Positions 1 to 5,021 are shown, counted from the stretch's first letter. The stretch: DNA of 5,021 nt from Deltaproteobacteria bacterium (GCA_022545745.1 JACZQL010000170.1:1-5021), one strand, 5' to 3'. Notes: generated from the sequence alone by a model not told the origin. Numbers and translations: made by a program.

Positions 1-10
1 TAACCCTCAT
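1..10 (-). CDS. Possible start of a gene leaving the window on the left (partial)
   Basis: On the minus strand an ATG at 8-10 is preceded by AAAGGAAA (15-22), with its GGA core about 6 bases from the ATG. This is a plausible ribosome-binding site. Only three codons (M-R-V) lie inside the window, so nothing can be said about the product. A stronger AGGAGG at 31-36 has no start codon at a usable distance. The gene would be co-directional with the RRM-Usp gene, about 119 bases downstream of it. The sequence between them (11-129) shows no convincing terminator, promoter or other gene. Confidence 0.25.
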
Positions 11-129
11 CGTTTTTCCTTTATAGAAATCCTCCTGTGCGAAACTCTGTACGGGCAAAAAAATGATGGATAACCCTACTAACAGGATTGGGAGCAAAGC
101 CACCAAAGACTGTAATAATCTTCCTTTAT

Positions 130-921
130 TCATTTCCCGATCCTAGAAAACTGTGGCACGTTGCCAATAGCCGGCCAGGACCTTCCACGCCAGGGCGAAG
201 CCTCCGAAAGAGGACTTATGCAAACCACAGGACAAGGCGCCACTCGGGTAATGGACTCCGAGATGCCGCGGGAGAATAATCTGGCCATGAATCCCCTGGG
301 CTTCTTGGCCACTACGATGACATCGAAGTCTTGATGGGCGGCGACCCAGACGATTTCACTGGGTACCTTTCCCAGGGTTATCTCAGCACGCCATCGAAGT
401 TGGCTAAGCTGGCCATCAAAGTTATGGCCGATGAAGTTGTTTAGCTTAGATGTCATCTGTGCAAAAAGCTTATCGACCAAAAAACCGGGAACTCGATTGG
501 ACTTAAAATTCTCTTGGAACAACACTGCCATTTGCTGAATCTCAATAGCTGGTATCGCAGCCACATGGAGGAATACCAGTTCAGCGTGGTTTTGCTGTGC
601 CAGTGAAATGGCATAGGCAACACCGGCTTTCGATTCGCTGGGAAAATCCACTGGACAAAGAATTTTTCGAATCATTTGCAGTTGGGCGTCTCTCACCACA
701 AGGGTTCGCCCGTCAAGCTGGGTACCGTTCAGGGCTTCGACTGCTTTGCCAGCCTCGGCCTGTGCGCTCATAACGACAAAGCCGTAACCCCGGGACTGGC
801 GAGTGAATCTGCCTTTGATCACACGGGTAGACTTAACGCTACCGTTGCTCGAAAACATCTCTTTTAACTGTCCGTCCGAAACCGAATAGGGCAATCCCCC
901 GATGTAAAGTTCTTTGCTCAT
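130..921 (-). CDS. RRM RNA-binding domain fused to a universal stress protein (UspA-like) domain
   Basis: The 263-residue protein has two domains. Residues 1-80 are an RNA-recognition motif like the small bacterial and cyanobacterial RRM proteins: RNP-2 is LYIGGL (5-10), RNP-1 is RGYGFVVM (44-51), and the domain ends at GRTLVVRDA. Residues 83-238 form a Usp fold, opening with MIRKILCPVDF, continuing with AELVFLHV (113-120) and closing with APCPVVCI (228-235). A 25-residue tail follows. The linker is about two residues. The glycine motif of ATP-binding Usps (GxxG-x9-G[S/T]) is degenerate around 204-222 (KKPRGFMARLFSRGIS). The start is supported by AAGGAGGA at 927-934, 5 bases upstream. The Usp methionine (codon 673-675) has no Shine-Dalgarno, so one fused product is expected. 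It is presumably cytoplasmic, with no signal peptide. RNA binding is expected from the family; a stress-linked post-transcriptional role is inference. Confidence 0.93.
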   Translation of the reverse strand: MSKELYIGGLPYSVSDGQLKEMFSSNGSVKSTRVIKGRFTRQSRGYGFVVMSAQAEAGKAVEALNGTQLDGRTLVVRDAQLQMIRKILCPVDFPSESKAGVAYAISLAQQNHAELVFLHVAAIPAIEIQQMAVLFQENFKSNRVPGFLVDKLFAQMTSKLNNFIGHNFDGQLSQLRWRAEITLGKVPSEIVWVAAHQDFDVIVVAKKPRGFMARLFSRGISESITRVAPCPVVCISPLSEASPWRGRSWPAIGNVPQFSRIGK

Positions 922-926
922 CTATG

Positions 927-934
927 TCCTCCTT
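927..934 (-). promoter_or_regulatory. Ribosome-binding site of the RRM-Usp gene
   Basis: The minus strand reads AAGGAGGA here, 5 bases before the ATG at 919-921. It is a near-perfect Shine-Dalgarno and fixes translation at the RRM, not at the internal Usp methionine. Confidence 0.8.
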
Positions 935-1009
935 GATTTAGTCGCACTAATACAATGTAGTTACACCAATAGCGGTGAACCCATGTAAGTTGCTGAAATT
1001 ATTGTTTGA

Positions 1010-1031
1010 AGATCTCTAGCTCCAGAGATCT
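1010..1031. repeat. Perfect inverted repeat with 8-bp arms and a 6-base loop
   Basis: AGATCTCT (1010-1017) and AGAGATCT (1024-1031) are exact reverse complements separated by six bases. Read on the minus strand, the RRM-Usp leader would form an 8-bp hairpin with the loop GGAGCT, about 90 bases upstream of the start codon. No T-run follows on either strand, so it is not an intrinsic terminator. It could be a protein operator between the divergent genes, or an RNA element displaying GGA in a loop, which is the geometry CsrA/RsmA proteins recognise. The function is unproven. Confidence 0.6.
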
Positions 1032-1096
1032 AACGACCACTTCTCCAGCCACAGGTAGGAGCTAAACTGCTGGGGCATGAATTCAGTAGATAATAT

Positions 1097-1125
1097 AATA
1101 TACAAAATTCATTGACTTTGGTCAA
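1097..1125 (-). promoter_or_regulatory. Predicted sigma70-type promoter for the RRM-Usp gene
   Basis: On the minus strand TTGACC (1120-1125) is followed, after exactly 17 bases, by TATATT (1097-1102). Each box matches consensus at five of six positions. Transcription would start near 1090 and give an untranslated leader of about 170 bases that includes the inverted repeat at 1010-1031. Nothing comparable is visible on the plus strand for the gene at 1215. Confidence 0.6.
1112..1125. repeat. TTGAC-N4-GTCAA palindrome over the -35 box
   Basis: TTGAC (1112-1116) and GTCAA (1121-1125) are exact reverse complements around TTTG. The right arm supplies the -35 box of the minus-strand promoter. The left arm resembles a plus-strand -35, but no acceptable -10 lies 16-18 bases beyond it. 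This could be an operator for a dimeric regulator, or the symmetry may be accidental. Confidence 0.4.
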
Positions 1126-1214
1126 GCGCCCCCTGGAAAAAAAGGGGAACTTGATGTAAAAAGGTGGGTTTCTCTCGCTCAAATGGTGTCAATAGATTAA
1201 TTTTGGGAGGTTAT

Positions 1215-1475
1215 ATGCAAAATCAGAGTTCTCTCATGTCGTTGTTGCTCGGCGCTGTGTTAATTTCATCCGTTTTCCTATTTATGGGCGCGAGTAAAGG
1301 GAAAAATGACGGTCAGTATCAAATGACCGTAACGCGAGATGGACTGTACGTGATTGACAGTACAACTGGTAGAATTAAGGTGATTAAGACCCTTCGAACG
1401 AAGTGGGAATCGGGGACAACCGTGTTGGACTGGGACTCAAACTATACCAAGCTAAAATCCTACAAGGAAAAATAA
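1215..1475 (+). CDS. Small exported or membrane-anchored protein of unknown function
   Basis: I do not recognise this 86-residue protein. Residues 7-25 are strongly hydrophobic (LMSLLLGAVLISSVFLFMG), followed by ASKGK, so it has either an uncleaved N-terminal anchor or a signal peptide cut near Ala26-Ser27. The rest, about 60 residues, is polar and looks strand-rich. It contains GQYQMTVTRDGLYVIDSTTG (33-52), whose DSTTG turn resembles the D-x-x-T-G turns of beta-propeller or PQQ-type repeats, and it ends in a lysine-rich tail. The ATG at 1215 is preferred because GGGAGG (1205-1210) lies 4 bases upstream. A longer frame from GTG 1164 has no ribosome-binding site and adds a polar stretch before the hydrophobic segment. 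The gene is transcribed away from RRM-Usp and toward the GMC gene, so it appears to stand alone. Confidence 0.75.
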   Translation: MQNQSSLMSLLLGAVLISSVFLFMGASKGKNDGQYQMTVTRDGLYVIDSTTGRIKVIKTLRTKWESGTTVLDWDSNYTKLKSYKEK

Positions 1476-1493
1476 ACGATCCCTGTTGAGAAG

Positions 1494-1517
1494 CGCGAGT
1501 ATGCTTTAATACGCGCG
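1494..1517. other. Imperfect hairpin after the small plus-strand gene
   Basis: CGCGAGTAT (1494-1502) and ATACGCGCG (1509-1517) pair over nine positions with a single A/G mismatch around a six-base loop, 18 bases after the stop codon at 1475. No T-run follows, so a classical rho-independent terminator is not supported. It may still mark or protect a 3' end. The rest of the convergent spacer (to 1678) shows no gene and no better terminator for either strand. Confidence 0.3.
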
Positions 1518-1678
1518 GTAACCTGTCCTCGAAATAAAAGCCGTGAGGTTTTGAGTATTGCACTGCAACAGCGAAATGGTACCGAGCTGAATGGCTAGAA
1601 AATAATTTTAACCATGCTGATGTATGTGCGTGAATGACCCCGAAGAGGCTGCAGGTGTTTCCTTGAGCCCAGGTAGTA

Positions 1679-3361
1679 CTAGCCGAGTAGCTTGTCGCTG
1701 GACTTGATATATTCGGCTGTGCGGTAGGCAAGGGCGCCGATGGTGGGCGTCGCGGCATAGCCGCTCATACTCGGAAAAACCGAGGAGCCAACCACAAAGA
1801 GGTTCTCCACGTCGTGGGTCTGGCAGTAGCCATTTACAACTGACTTCTTCGGATCTTCGCCCATGCGAACCCCGCCTGCCCAACGGCTGCCGCGGTTGCT
1901 GGGTTTGGTCCAAACATGGCTCGCACCGGTCTCCCGCATAATCCCTTCACACTTCTCGCCGAGGAAACGCCACATGCAGTGCTCGTTTTGGTGGAAGCTG
2001 AAGGTGACCCGGGGCAGAGGGATTCCCCAGGCGTCCTTACGCACCGGATCCAGGTCCACAAAGTTGTCCTTATGGGGGAGAGTTTCAGGGTGCATACCAA
2101 TGTCGAAGCACCGGGTATAATAGCGGGCGAGGTTCTCCTTGTATTTTTCGCCCCAACGAGGCCAACCGGGAGGAACGACGTCGCATCGCTCGATGGGCGT
2201 GCCGCCGCCACTCGTACCGATGGTGGCGCCGCGGATGAATCCCAGGCCGGCATGGTCGAAGTTATTGCCGTTAAAATCGTCCATTCGCATGCCGCCGTTG
2301 GGGCCAATAAATCCGTTGATGATGGTATCGTCAAAGAGGCCCGTTGTGCGGACGTCTCCGTGGGCCATAATATAACGGCCCACAAGCCCGCTGGAATTGG
2401 CGAGGCCTTTTTTACCCTCTCCAGAGAGCAGCAGCAGTCGGATGTTTTCGTACAGAAACCCGGCGAGAATGATCATTGTGGCGGATTGCTCAACGACTTG
2501 TCCGTCTGGGTCGAAGTAAGACACGCCCTTGGCCCGCCCGCCAGGGCCTGTGTTCACGCGGAAGACCTTGCAGCGCGTGCGCAGATCCAGGTTGCCTGTC
2601 TCGAGCGCAACTGGGATCACGGTGAAAGGCGAGGAGGTCTTGGCATGCACATGGCAACCGTAGTTGTTACACTGGCCGCAGTAGACGCACCCAGGACGCT
2701 CGGGGATGCGTTGGTCGTACGGCGCAGGTGGTTTGTACGCCTGTGACAGGATGCCCTGGGGGGTCTCGTACGCGTGGTAGCTGAGACGCGAGCAGGCCTC
2801 GCCGAATAGTTTCGTCCGGGTGCTTGGACGCAACTGAGGCAAGGGGTAGTCTTTTCGGCGTGGGCCTTCGAAGGGGTTGGCACCGGACTTCCCTGAGACG
2901 CCCATTTCCCACTCAAACCGTTCATAATAGGGCTCGAGGTCGTCATAGGTGATGGGCCAGTCGGCAATGTTGTAGCCTTTTAGGTCGGCGCCGGCTCGTT
3001 TGGCAATGCCGCCTTGCACATCGTTCGTGCAAACTTTGAAGTCGTCCGGCGTGAATCGGGTAGCGCTGCCCGTCCAGATCATCAGTCCGCCGCCGACGCT
3101 ATTGCTCGGTGAGGTAGTGTACTGGAGTCGTGTCTTAGCGCCCCGCGCAGGCCGAATGCTGATTGGTTCGTGCTTGACGCGTTCTTCGAGTTGCCTTCTG
3201 GCAATGGCGCGAATGGAATCCTTGTAAGCGTAGTTCTCGAATTCGAGGAGCGGGCCCCGCTCAAGCCCCACGACCTTGAGTCCGGCGGAAGCGAGCTCCT
3301 TGGCCATGATGCCGCCCACTGCGCCCATACCCACGATGCAAACATCAACGGGATTTGGCAC
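1679..3361 (-). CDS. GMC-family FAD-dependent oxidoreductase, gluconate 2-dehydrogenase flavoprotein type
   Basis: This 560-residue flavoprotein has the usual length for its family. Residues 6-36 are the FAD-binding Rossmann segment, with GxGxxG at G11-M-G-A-V-G16 and E34 at the end of the second strand. NSVGGGLMIW (87-96) matches the GMC GG-x-x-x-W region. A cysteine cluster C225-x2-C-x2-C-x4-C236 resembles the iron-sulfur ligand region of some FAD-dependent sugar dehydrogenases. The C-terminal part has GGVRMG-x-DP (496-503) and NLFVVGSSVFP (520-530), ending with PTIGALAYRTAEYI. The family oxidises alcohols or sugars and passes electrons to a cytochrome or other acceptor; the substrate here is unknown. 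The positions expected to hold the catalytic His and Asn read Arg493 and Ala536 in my alignment by eye. The GTG start is set by a GAGGAGG ribosome-binding site and overlaps the upstream small-subunit gene by 17 bases, implying translational coupling. No signal peptide is visible. Confidence 0.92.
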   Translation of the reverse strand: MPNPVDVCIVGMGAVGGIMAKELASAGLKVVGLERGPLLEFENYAYKDSIRAIARRQLEERVKHEPISIRPARGAKTRLQYTTSPSNSVGGGLMIWTGSATRFTPDDFKVCTNDVQGGIAKRAGADLKGYNIADWPITYDDLEPYYERFEWEMGVSGKSGANPFEGPRRKDYPLPQLRPSTRTKLFGEACSRLSYHAYETPQGILSQAYKPPAPYDQRIPERPGCVYCGQCNNYGCHVHAKTSSPFTVIPVALETGNLDLRTRCKVFRVNTGPGGRAKGVSYFDPDGQVVEQSATMIILAGFLYENIRLLLLSGEGKKGLANSSGLVGRYIMAHGDVRTTGLFDDTIINGFIGPNGGMRMDDFNGNNFDHAGLGFIRGATIGTSGGGTPIERCDVVPPGWPRWGEKYKENLARYYTRCFDIGMHPETLPHKDNFVDLDPVRKDAWGIPLPRVTFSFHQNEHCMWRFLGEKCEGIMRETGASHVWTKPSNRGSRWAGGVRMGEDPKKSVVNGYCQTHDVENLFVVGSSVFPSMSGYAATPTIGALAYRTAEYIKSSDKLLG

Positions 3362-3878
3362 GCCACTCCTCCTCGTTTGGATAGGGCCGGTCCACTGCGA
3401 CTGGCTCCAAATCCACGCGCTGGTTGATGTACGAATCGGAATAACCAAATTGGTGACCGGGGAAGCCCACCAGTCGCCAGCCCACCATGTCACGGTTCCC
3501 TCCGTATGCAGGCTCGCCAAGCACGCCCTCCATCGTGTGGGTGCGAAGCATCTCGAAGAAGTCGGAGGCTTGGCTGAAGTCGGGGACCCGGCCGGCCTCA
3601 AAATCCGCAAGCACTGCGTCCTGATCGGTAACGGCAATGCGCAGAAAGCCAACACCAAATCGGCGCTTTGCATGGCGGTTCAAGGCGCGGCACCCGCTGC
3701 GGTAAAGCGGGGCGAGTTCGGGGAATGCCTCGTCAAGCAGCCGTTTGATGTAATTGATCACGCCCGCTTCGGAGGCACCCGGAGTTGAGGTGGTGGGGAA
3801 AATTCGCGTAGCGGCCGCTTCTATTAGGGCTACGTGCATTTTGATCATTGCTTCACTGGTACTAGGTTTGTCGCTCAT
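3345..3878 (-). CDS. Gluconate 2-dehydrogenase subunit 3 family protein
   Basis: This 177-residue protein matches the small (gamma) subunit of membrane gluconate/sugar dehydrogenases. Residues 18-50 carry the family opening, LIEAAATRIFPTTSTPGASE, then an amphipathic helix. Near the C-terminus GVLGEPAYGGNRDMVGWRLV (118-137) and GFPG (138-141) are the typical signature. Characterised homologues help assemble or export the GMC flavoprotein and often carry a twin-arginine signal. Here the N-terminus (MSDKPSTSEAMIKMH) has no twin arginine and no hydrophobic segment, so a cytoplasmic complex is suggested. It is the first gene of an operon with the GMC gene, overlapping it by 17 bases. The ATG at 3876-3878 has no Shine-Dalgarno. 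ATGs at 3848 and 3839 also lack a strong one, so the start is less certain than the identity. Confidence 0.88.
   Translation of the reverse strand: MSDKPSTSEAMIKMHVALIEAAATRIFPTTSTPGASEAGVINYIKRLLDEAFPELAPLYRSGCRALNRHAKRRFGVGFLRIAVTDQDAVLADFEAGRVPDFSQASDFFEMLRTHTMEGVLGEPAYGGNRDMVGWRLVGFPGHQFGYSDSYINQRVDLEPVAVDRPYPNEEEWRAKSR
3367..3373 (-). promoter_or_regulatory. Ribosome-binding site that sets the GTG start of the GMC gene
   Basis: The minus strand reads AGGAGGA, 5 bases before the GTG at 3359-3361. The frame stays open about 104 codons further upstream, but that stretch lies inside the small-subunit gene and has no GMC features. The Rossmann motif begins six codons after this GTG, as expected for the family. 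Confidence 0.8.
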
Positions 3879-3888
3879 ATTGGAGTGA

Positions 3889-3918
3889 AGAATATTCGAT
3901 AACGGAATAGTCTGTCAA
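3889..3918 (-). promoter_or_regulatory. Candidate promoter for the dehydrogenase operon, close to the start codon
   Basis: On the minus strand a perfect TTGACA (3913-3918) is followed after 18 bases by TATTCT (3889-3894), a 4/6 match to TATAAT. Transcription would begin near 3882, only a few bases before the ATG at 3878, giving an almost leaderless mRNA. That agrees with the missing Shine-Dalgarno. The -10 box is imperfect, so confidence is moderate. Confidence 0.4.
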
Positions 3919-3947
3919 TCCGTCAGGTAGAGGGGAAGGCGTACTTT

Positions 3948-4526
3948 TTACTTTTTAGGAGGTTTTTGTTTTGTGCCACCTTTCTTTTGAACGGTGTCAA
4001 AAAACCCCCACAACAGGTTTCGAGAGACCCAACCTTGGTCGCCTTCGTCGGTCCGCACCTTGACCCAATCGCCTTTTTTGGCCAGTATTCGAAACGCCAC
4101 ACCCTTGTCAGCGGTCAATACAATGGGGTGATCGGTCCCTGGGCCTTGACGCACATTGGCCCTTTTCACCTTCACCGCGGCAGCGGGTTGCTTATCTGTC
4201 AGGGGGCCATAGATCCAATCCTCGTATCCTTCAAAGTCCTTCACCTTCAGCCAACGGCCCTTCCGACTGATGACCTGGTAGGGGAAGTTTTCCGGAACCT
4301 TTCCTCTCTTGCTGAACTTTTTGCCTGGGCCGGAGCGGACATTGGCAATCTTTACTTTGACTCGTACCATCTCCGCTGCCCAGGATAGTCCCTGCAGGGA
4401 GACCAGACAGACGAGAACGCTTACTATGATAACCCTGAGCAAGCGAGGCCCTTGCCGAATGTCCTGAACTTTCACTTTTAATTCCGTATGATGCCTAGTG
4501 ATGTCGTCAAAACTTTGATGCGTCAT
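3948..4526 (-). CDS. Exported protein with two tandem bacterial SH3 (SH3b) domains
   Basis: The 192-residue product has a long polar N-terminus (1-31), a hydrophobic signal segment (32-47, VIIVSVLVCLVSLQGL), and a likely cleavage site after SWAA (48-51). Cys40 lies inside the hydrophobic core with Val at -1, so it is not a lipobox. Two SH3b repeats follow: about 54-108, with ANVRSGPG and the ending DWIYGPL, and 117-171, with ANVRQGPG and the ending GWVSRNL. They are clearly related, indicating internal duplication. The tail is lysine-rich (KKGGTKQKPPKK). SH3b domains usually bind peptidoglycan or other envelope targets, so a periplasmic role is likely, but no enzymatic domain is present and the ligand is unknown. 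The start is supported by AAGGA (4533-4537), 6 bases upstream. The gene lies 69 bases upstream of the dehydrogenase operon on the same strand. The intervening candidate promoter suggests separate transcription. Confidence 0.85.
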   Translation of the reverse strand: MTHQSFDDITRHHTELKVKVQDIRQGPRLLRVIIVSVLVCLVSLQGLSWAAEMVRVKVKIANVRSGPGKKFSKRGKVPENFPYQVISRKGRWLKVKDFEGYEDWIYGPLTDKQPAAAVKVKRANVRQGPGTDHPIVLTADKGVAFRILAKKGDWVKVRTDEGDQGWVSRNLLWGFFDTVQKKGGTKQKPPKK

Positions 4527-4776
4527 GCAATTTCCTTAAAACCGACCCGCAATTCTGTCAAGACAAAATCGATTGGGGTAAATTATTAACAGTTCTATAT
4601 TTATCACATCCTCAATCAAAATCGTACTATCATGAGTCGCTTCGCCCGCTTGCATAGCATAAATTCTCCTGTTAATCCCTCTATGACAGCCTGTCTGTCT
4701 CGGGAATTGGGGTTCGTTCTTTGTGGGCCTTGTTGAAGCATAGCCCGATTAAAACTGTTCCCGCAGGAGATTTTAG
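4527..4776. other. Divergent intergenic region between the SH3b and lipoprotein genes
   Basis: This 250-base AT-rich spacer holds the upstream signals of both genes. A perfect minus-strand TTGACA at 4556-4561 lacks a usable -10, since the expected position falls on the SH3b Shine-Dalgarno. A GACAG-C-CTGTC palindrome lies at 4685-4695, and an 8-base direct repeat CAAAATCG occurs at 4564-4571 and 4617-4624. I cannot assign a confident promoter for either gene. A 34-codon frame at 4632-4736 has no ribosome-binding site and is not called as a gene. Confidence 0.5.
4765..4770 (+). promoter_or_regulatory. Ribosome-binding site that sets a TTG start
   Basis: AGGAGA lies 6 bases upstream of TTG 4777-4779, at optimal spacing. 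The first in-frame ATG (4858-4860) lies inside the signal sequence just before the lipobox cysteine, so it would destroy the export signal. This supports TTG as the true start. Confidence 0.7.
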
Positions 4777-5021
4777 TTGGCCAGAAGCCCTAAACACGAG
4801 GAGACCAAAAACTGCCAGGTTTTTGTTTTACTTATTCTTTTTTTCGCTCTGGCTGGGATGGTTGGATGTGCTCCCCCTATTGGTGTATTAACCGCCACCC
4901 CTGACAACGTCTATGAGAACATCAACGCAAATGTGCTCAATCGAGGAACTCCCAGCACGGCCTCTTTGCAAATCCTCGAGCGCTATGGGTTGAGAGACCT
5001 CTTTGAAATTGCTCCCATTGA
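4777..5021 (+). CDS. Lipoprotein, N-terminal part; probably a larger envelope protein (partial)
   Basis: The frame is open from TTG 4777 to the window end, giving 81 complete codons. Residues 1-14 are polar (ARSPKHEETKNCQ) and 15-30 are hydrophobic (VFVLLILFFALAGMVG). Cys31 follows Gly30 in a lipobox-like MVGC and is followed by APP, indicating a signal peptidase II lipoprotein. The mature part, with NINANVLNRGTPSTASLQIL (51-70) and ERYGLRDLFE, reminds me of the N-terminus of a family of large predicted alpha/beta-hydrolase lipoproteins seen in Nitrospira-like bacteria and deltaproteobacteria. That is from memory and rests on a short stretch; the catalytic domain would lie outside the window. 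The start is decided by AGGAGA at 4765-4770. The gene is divergent from the SH3b gene. Confidence 0.75.
   Translation, partial: MARSPKHEETKNCQVFVLLILFFALAGMVGCAPPIGVLTATPDNVYENINANVLNRGTPSTASLQILERYGLRDLFEIAPI

Noticed and set aside
1130..1147. CCCCT/AGGGG inverted repeat as a terminator or operator
   Set aside because: There are only five base pairs around an A-rich loop and no T-run follows, so chance occurrence is likely.
1164..1214. GTG start at 1164 for the small exported protein
   Set aside because: It has no Shine-Dalgarno and adds 17 residues ahead of the signal segment. The ATG at 1215 has GGGAGG at usable spacing.
1384..1758. Minus-strand frame spanning the convergent spacer
   Set aside because: It overlaps the ends of two supported genes, has no ribosome-binding site that I can see, and its product is low-complexity and unlike any known family.
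1916..2746. A 276-codon open frame on the plus strand, antisense to the GMC gene
   Set aside because: The composition is that of a shadow frame of a GC-rich gene, no domain is recognisable, and the opposite strand encodes a clear conserved enzyme.
3362..3673. N-terminal extension of the GMC protein from an ATG at 3673
   Set aside because: These 104 codons lie in another frame of the small-subunit gene, show no GMC features, and are separated from the Rossmann motif by a strong ribosome-binding site and GTG start.
3966..4388. Plus-strand frame antisense to the SH3b gene
   Set aside because: It is a shadow of the tandem SH3b coding sequence, with no start signal or recognisable domain.
4533..4561. 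Sigma70 promoter with TTGACA at 4556-4561 for the SH3b gene
   Set aside because: The -10 at 17-base spacing would be TAAGGA, which matches poorly and coincides with the Shine-Dalgarno, so transcription would begin after the ribosome-binding site.
4632..4736. A 34-codon plus-strand frame in the right-hand spacer
   Set aside because: It has no ribosome-binding site and no hydrophobic or other recognisable feature, and such a length is expected by chance.

Overview
The window looks like ordinary chromosomal DNA from a Gram-negative bacterium. It encodes an exported SH3b protein and a lipoprotein, uses Shine-Dalgarno signals of the AGGAGG/AAGGA type, and has mixed, medium GC content. A deltaproteobacterial, Nitrospirota or similar environmental lineage would fit, but no marker gene fixes the taxonomy. 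There are no rRNA, tRNA, CRISPR, transposase, integrase or phage genes.

Layout. At the far left a minus-strand gene may begin at base 10 and run out of the window. Bases 130-921 (minus) encode an RNA-recognition motif (RRM) joined with almost no linker to a universal stress protein (Usp) domain. A 293-base divergent spacer follows. It holds a good sigma70-type promoter for the RRM-Usp gene (-35 TTGACC, 17-base spacer, -10 TATATT), a perfect 8-bp inverted repeat in the resulting ~170-base leader, and a TTGAC-N4-GTCAA palindrome over the -35 box. Bases 1215-1475 (plus) encode a short exported or membrane-anchored protein of unknown family.

Bases 1679-3878 (minus) hold a two-gene operon: a small subunit resembling gluconate 2-dehydrogenase subunit 3, then a 560-residue GMC-family flavoprotein whose GTG start overlaps the end of the small-subunit gene. 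Upstream, on the same strand but with its own ribosome-binding site, 3948-4526 encodes an exported protein with two tandem SH3b domains. After another divergent spacer (4527-4776), a plus-strand lipoprotein gene begins at TTG 4777 and runs off the right edge.

How the parts relate. The flavoprotein and its small subunit almost certainly form one dehydrogenase. No cytochrome c subunit is present and the small subunit shows no twin-arginine signal, so its compartment and electron acceptor are open questions. The other genes are not visibly linked to it. The most unusual item is the RRM-Usp fusion, with a leader that could fold into a hairpin displaying GGA in its loop. The GMC protein also seems to lack the usual catalytic His and Asn at the aligned positions.
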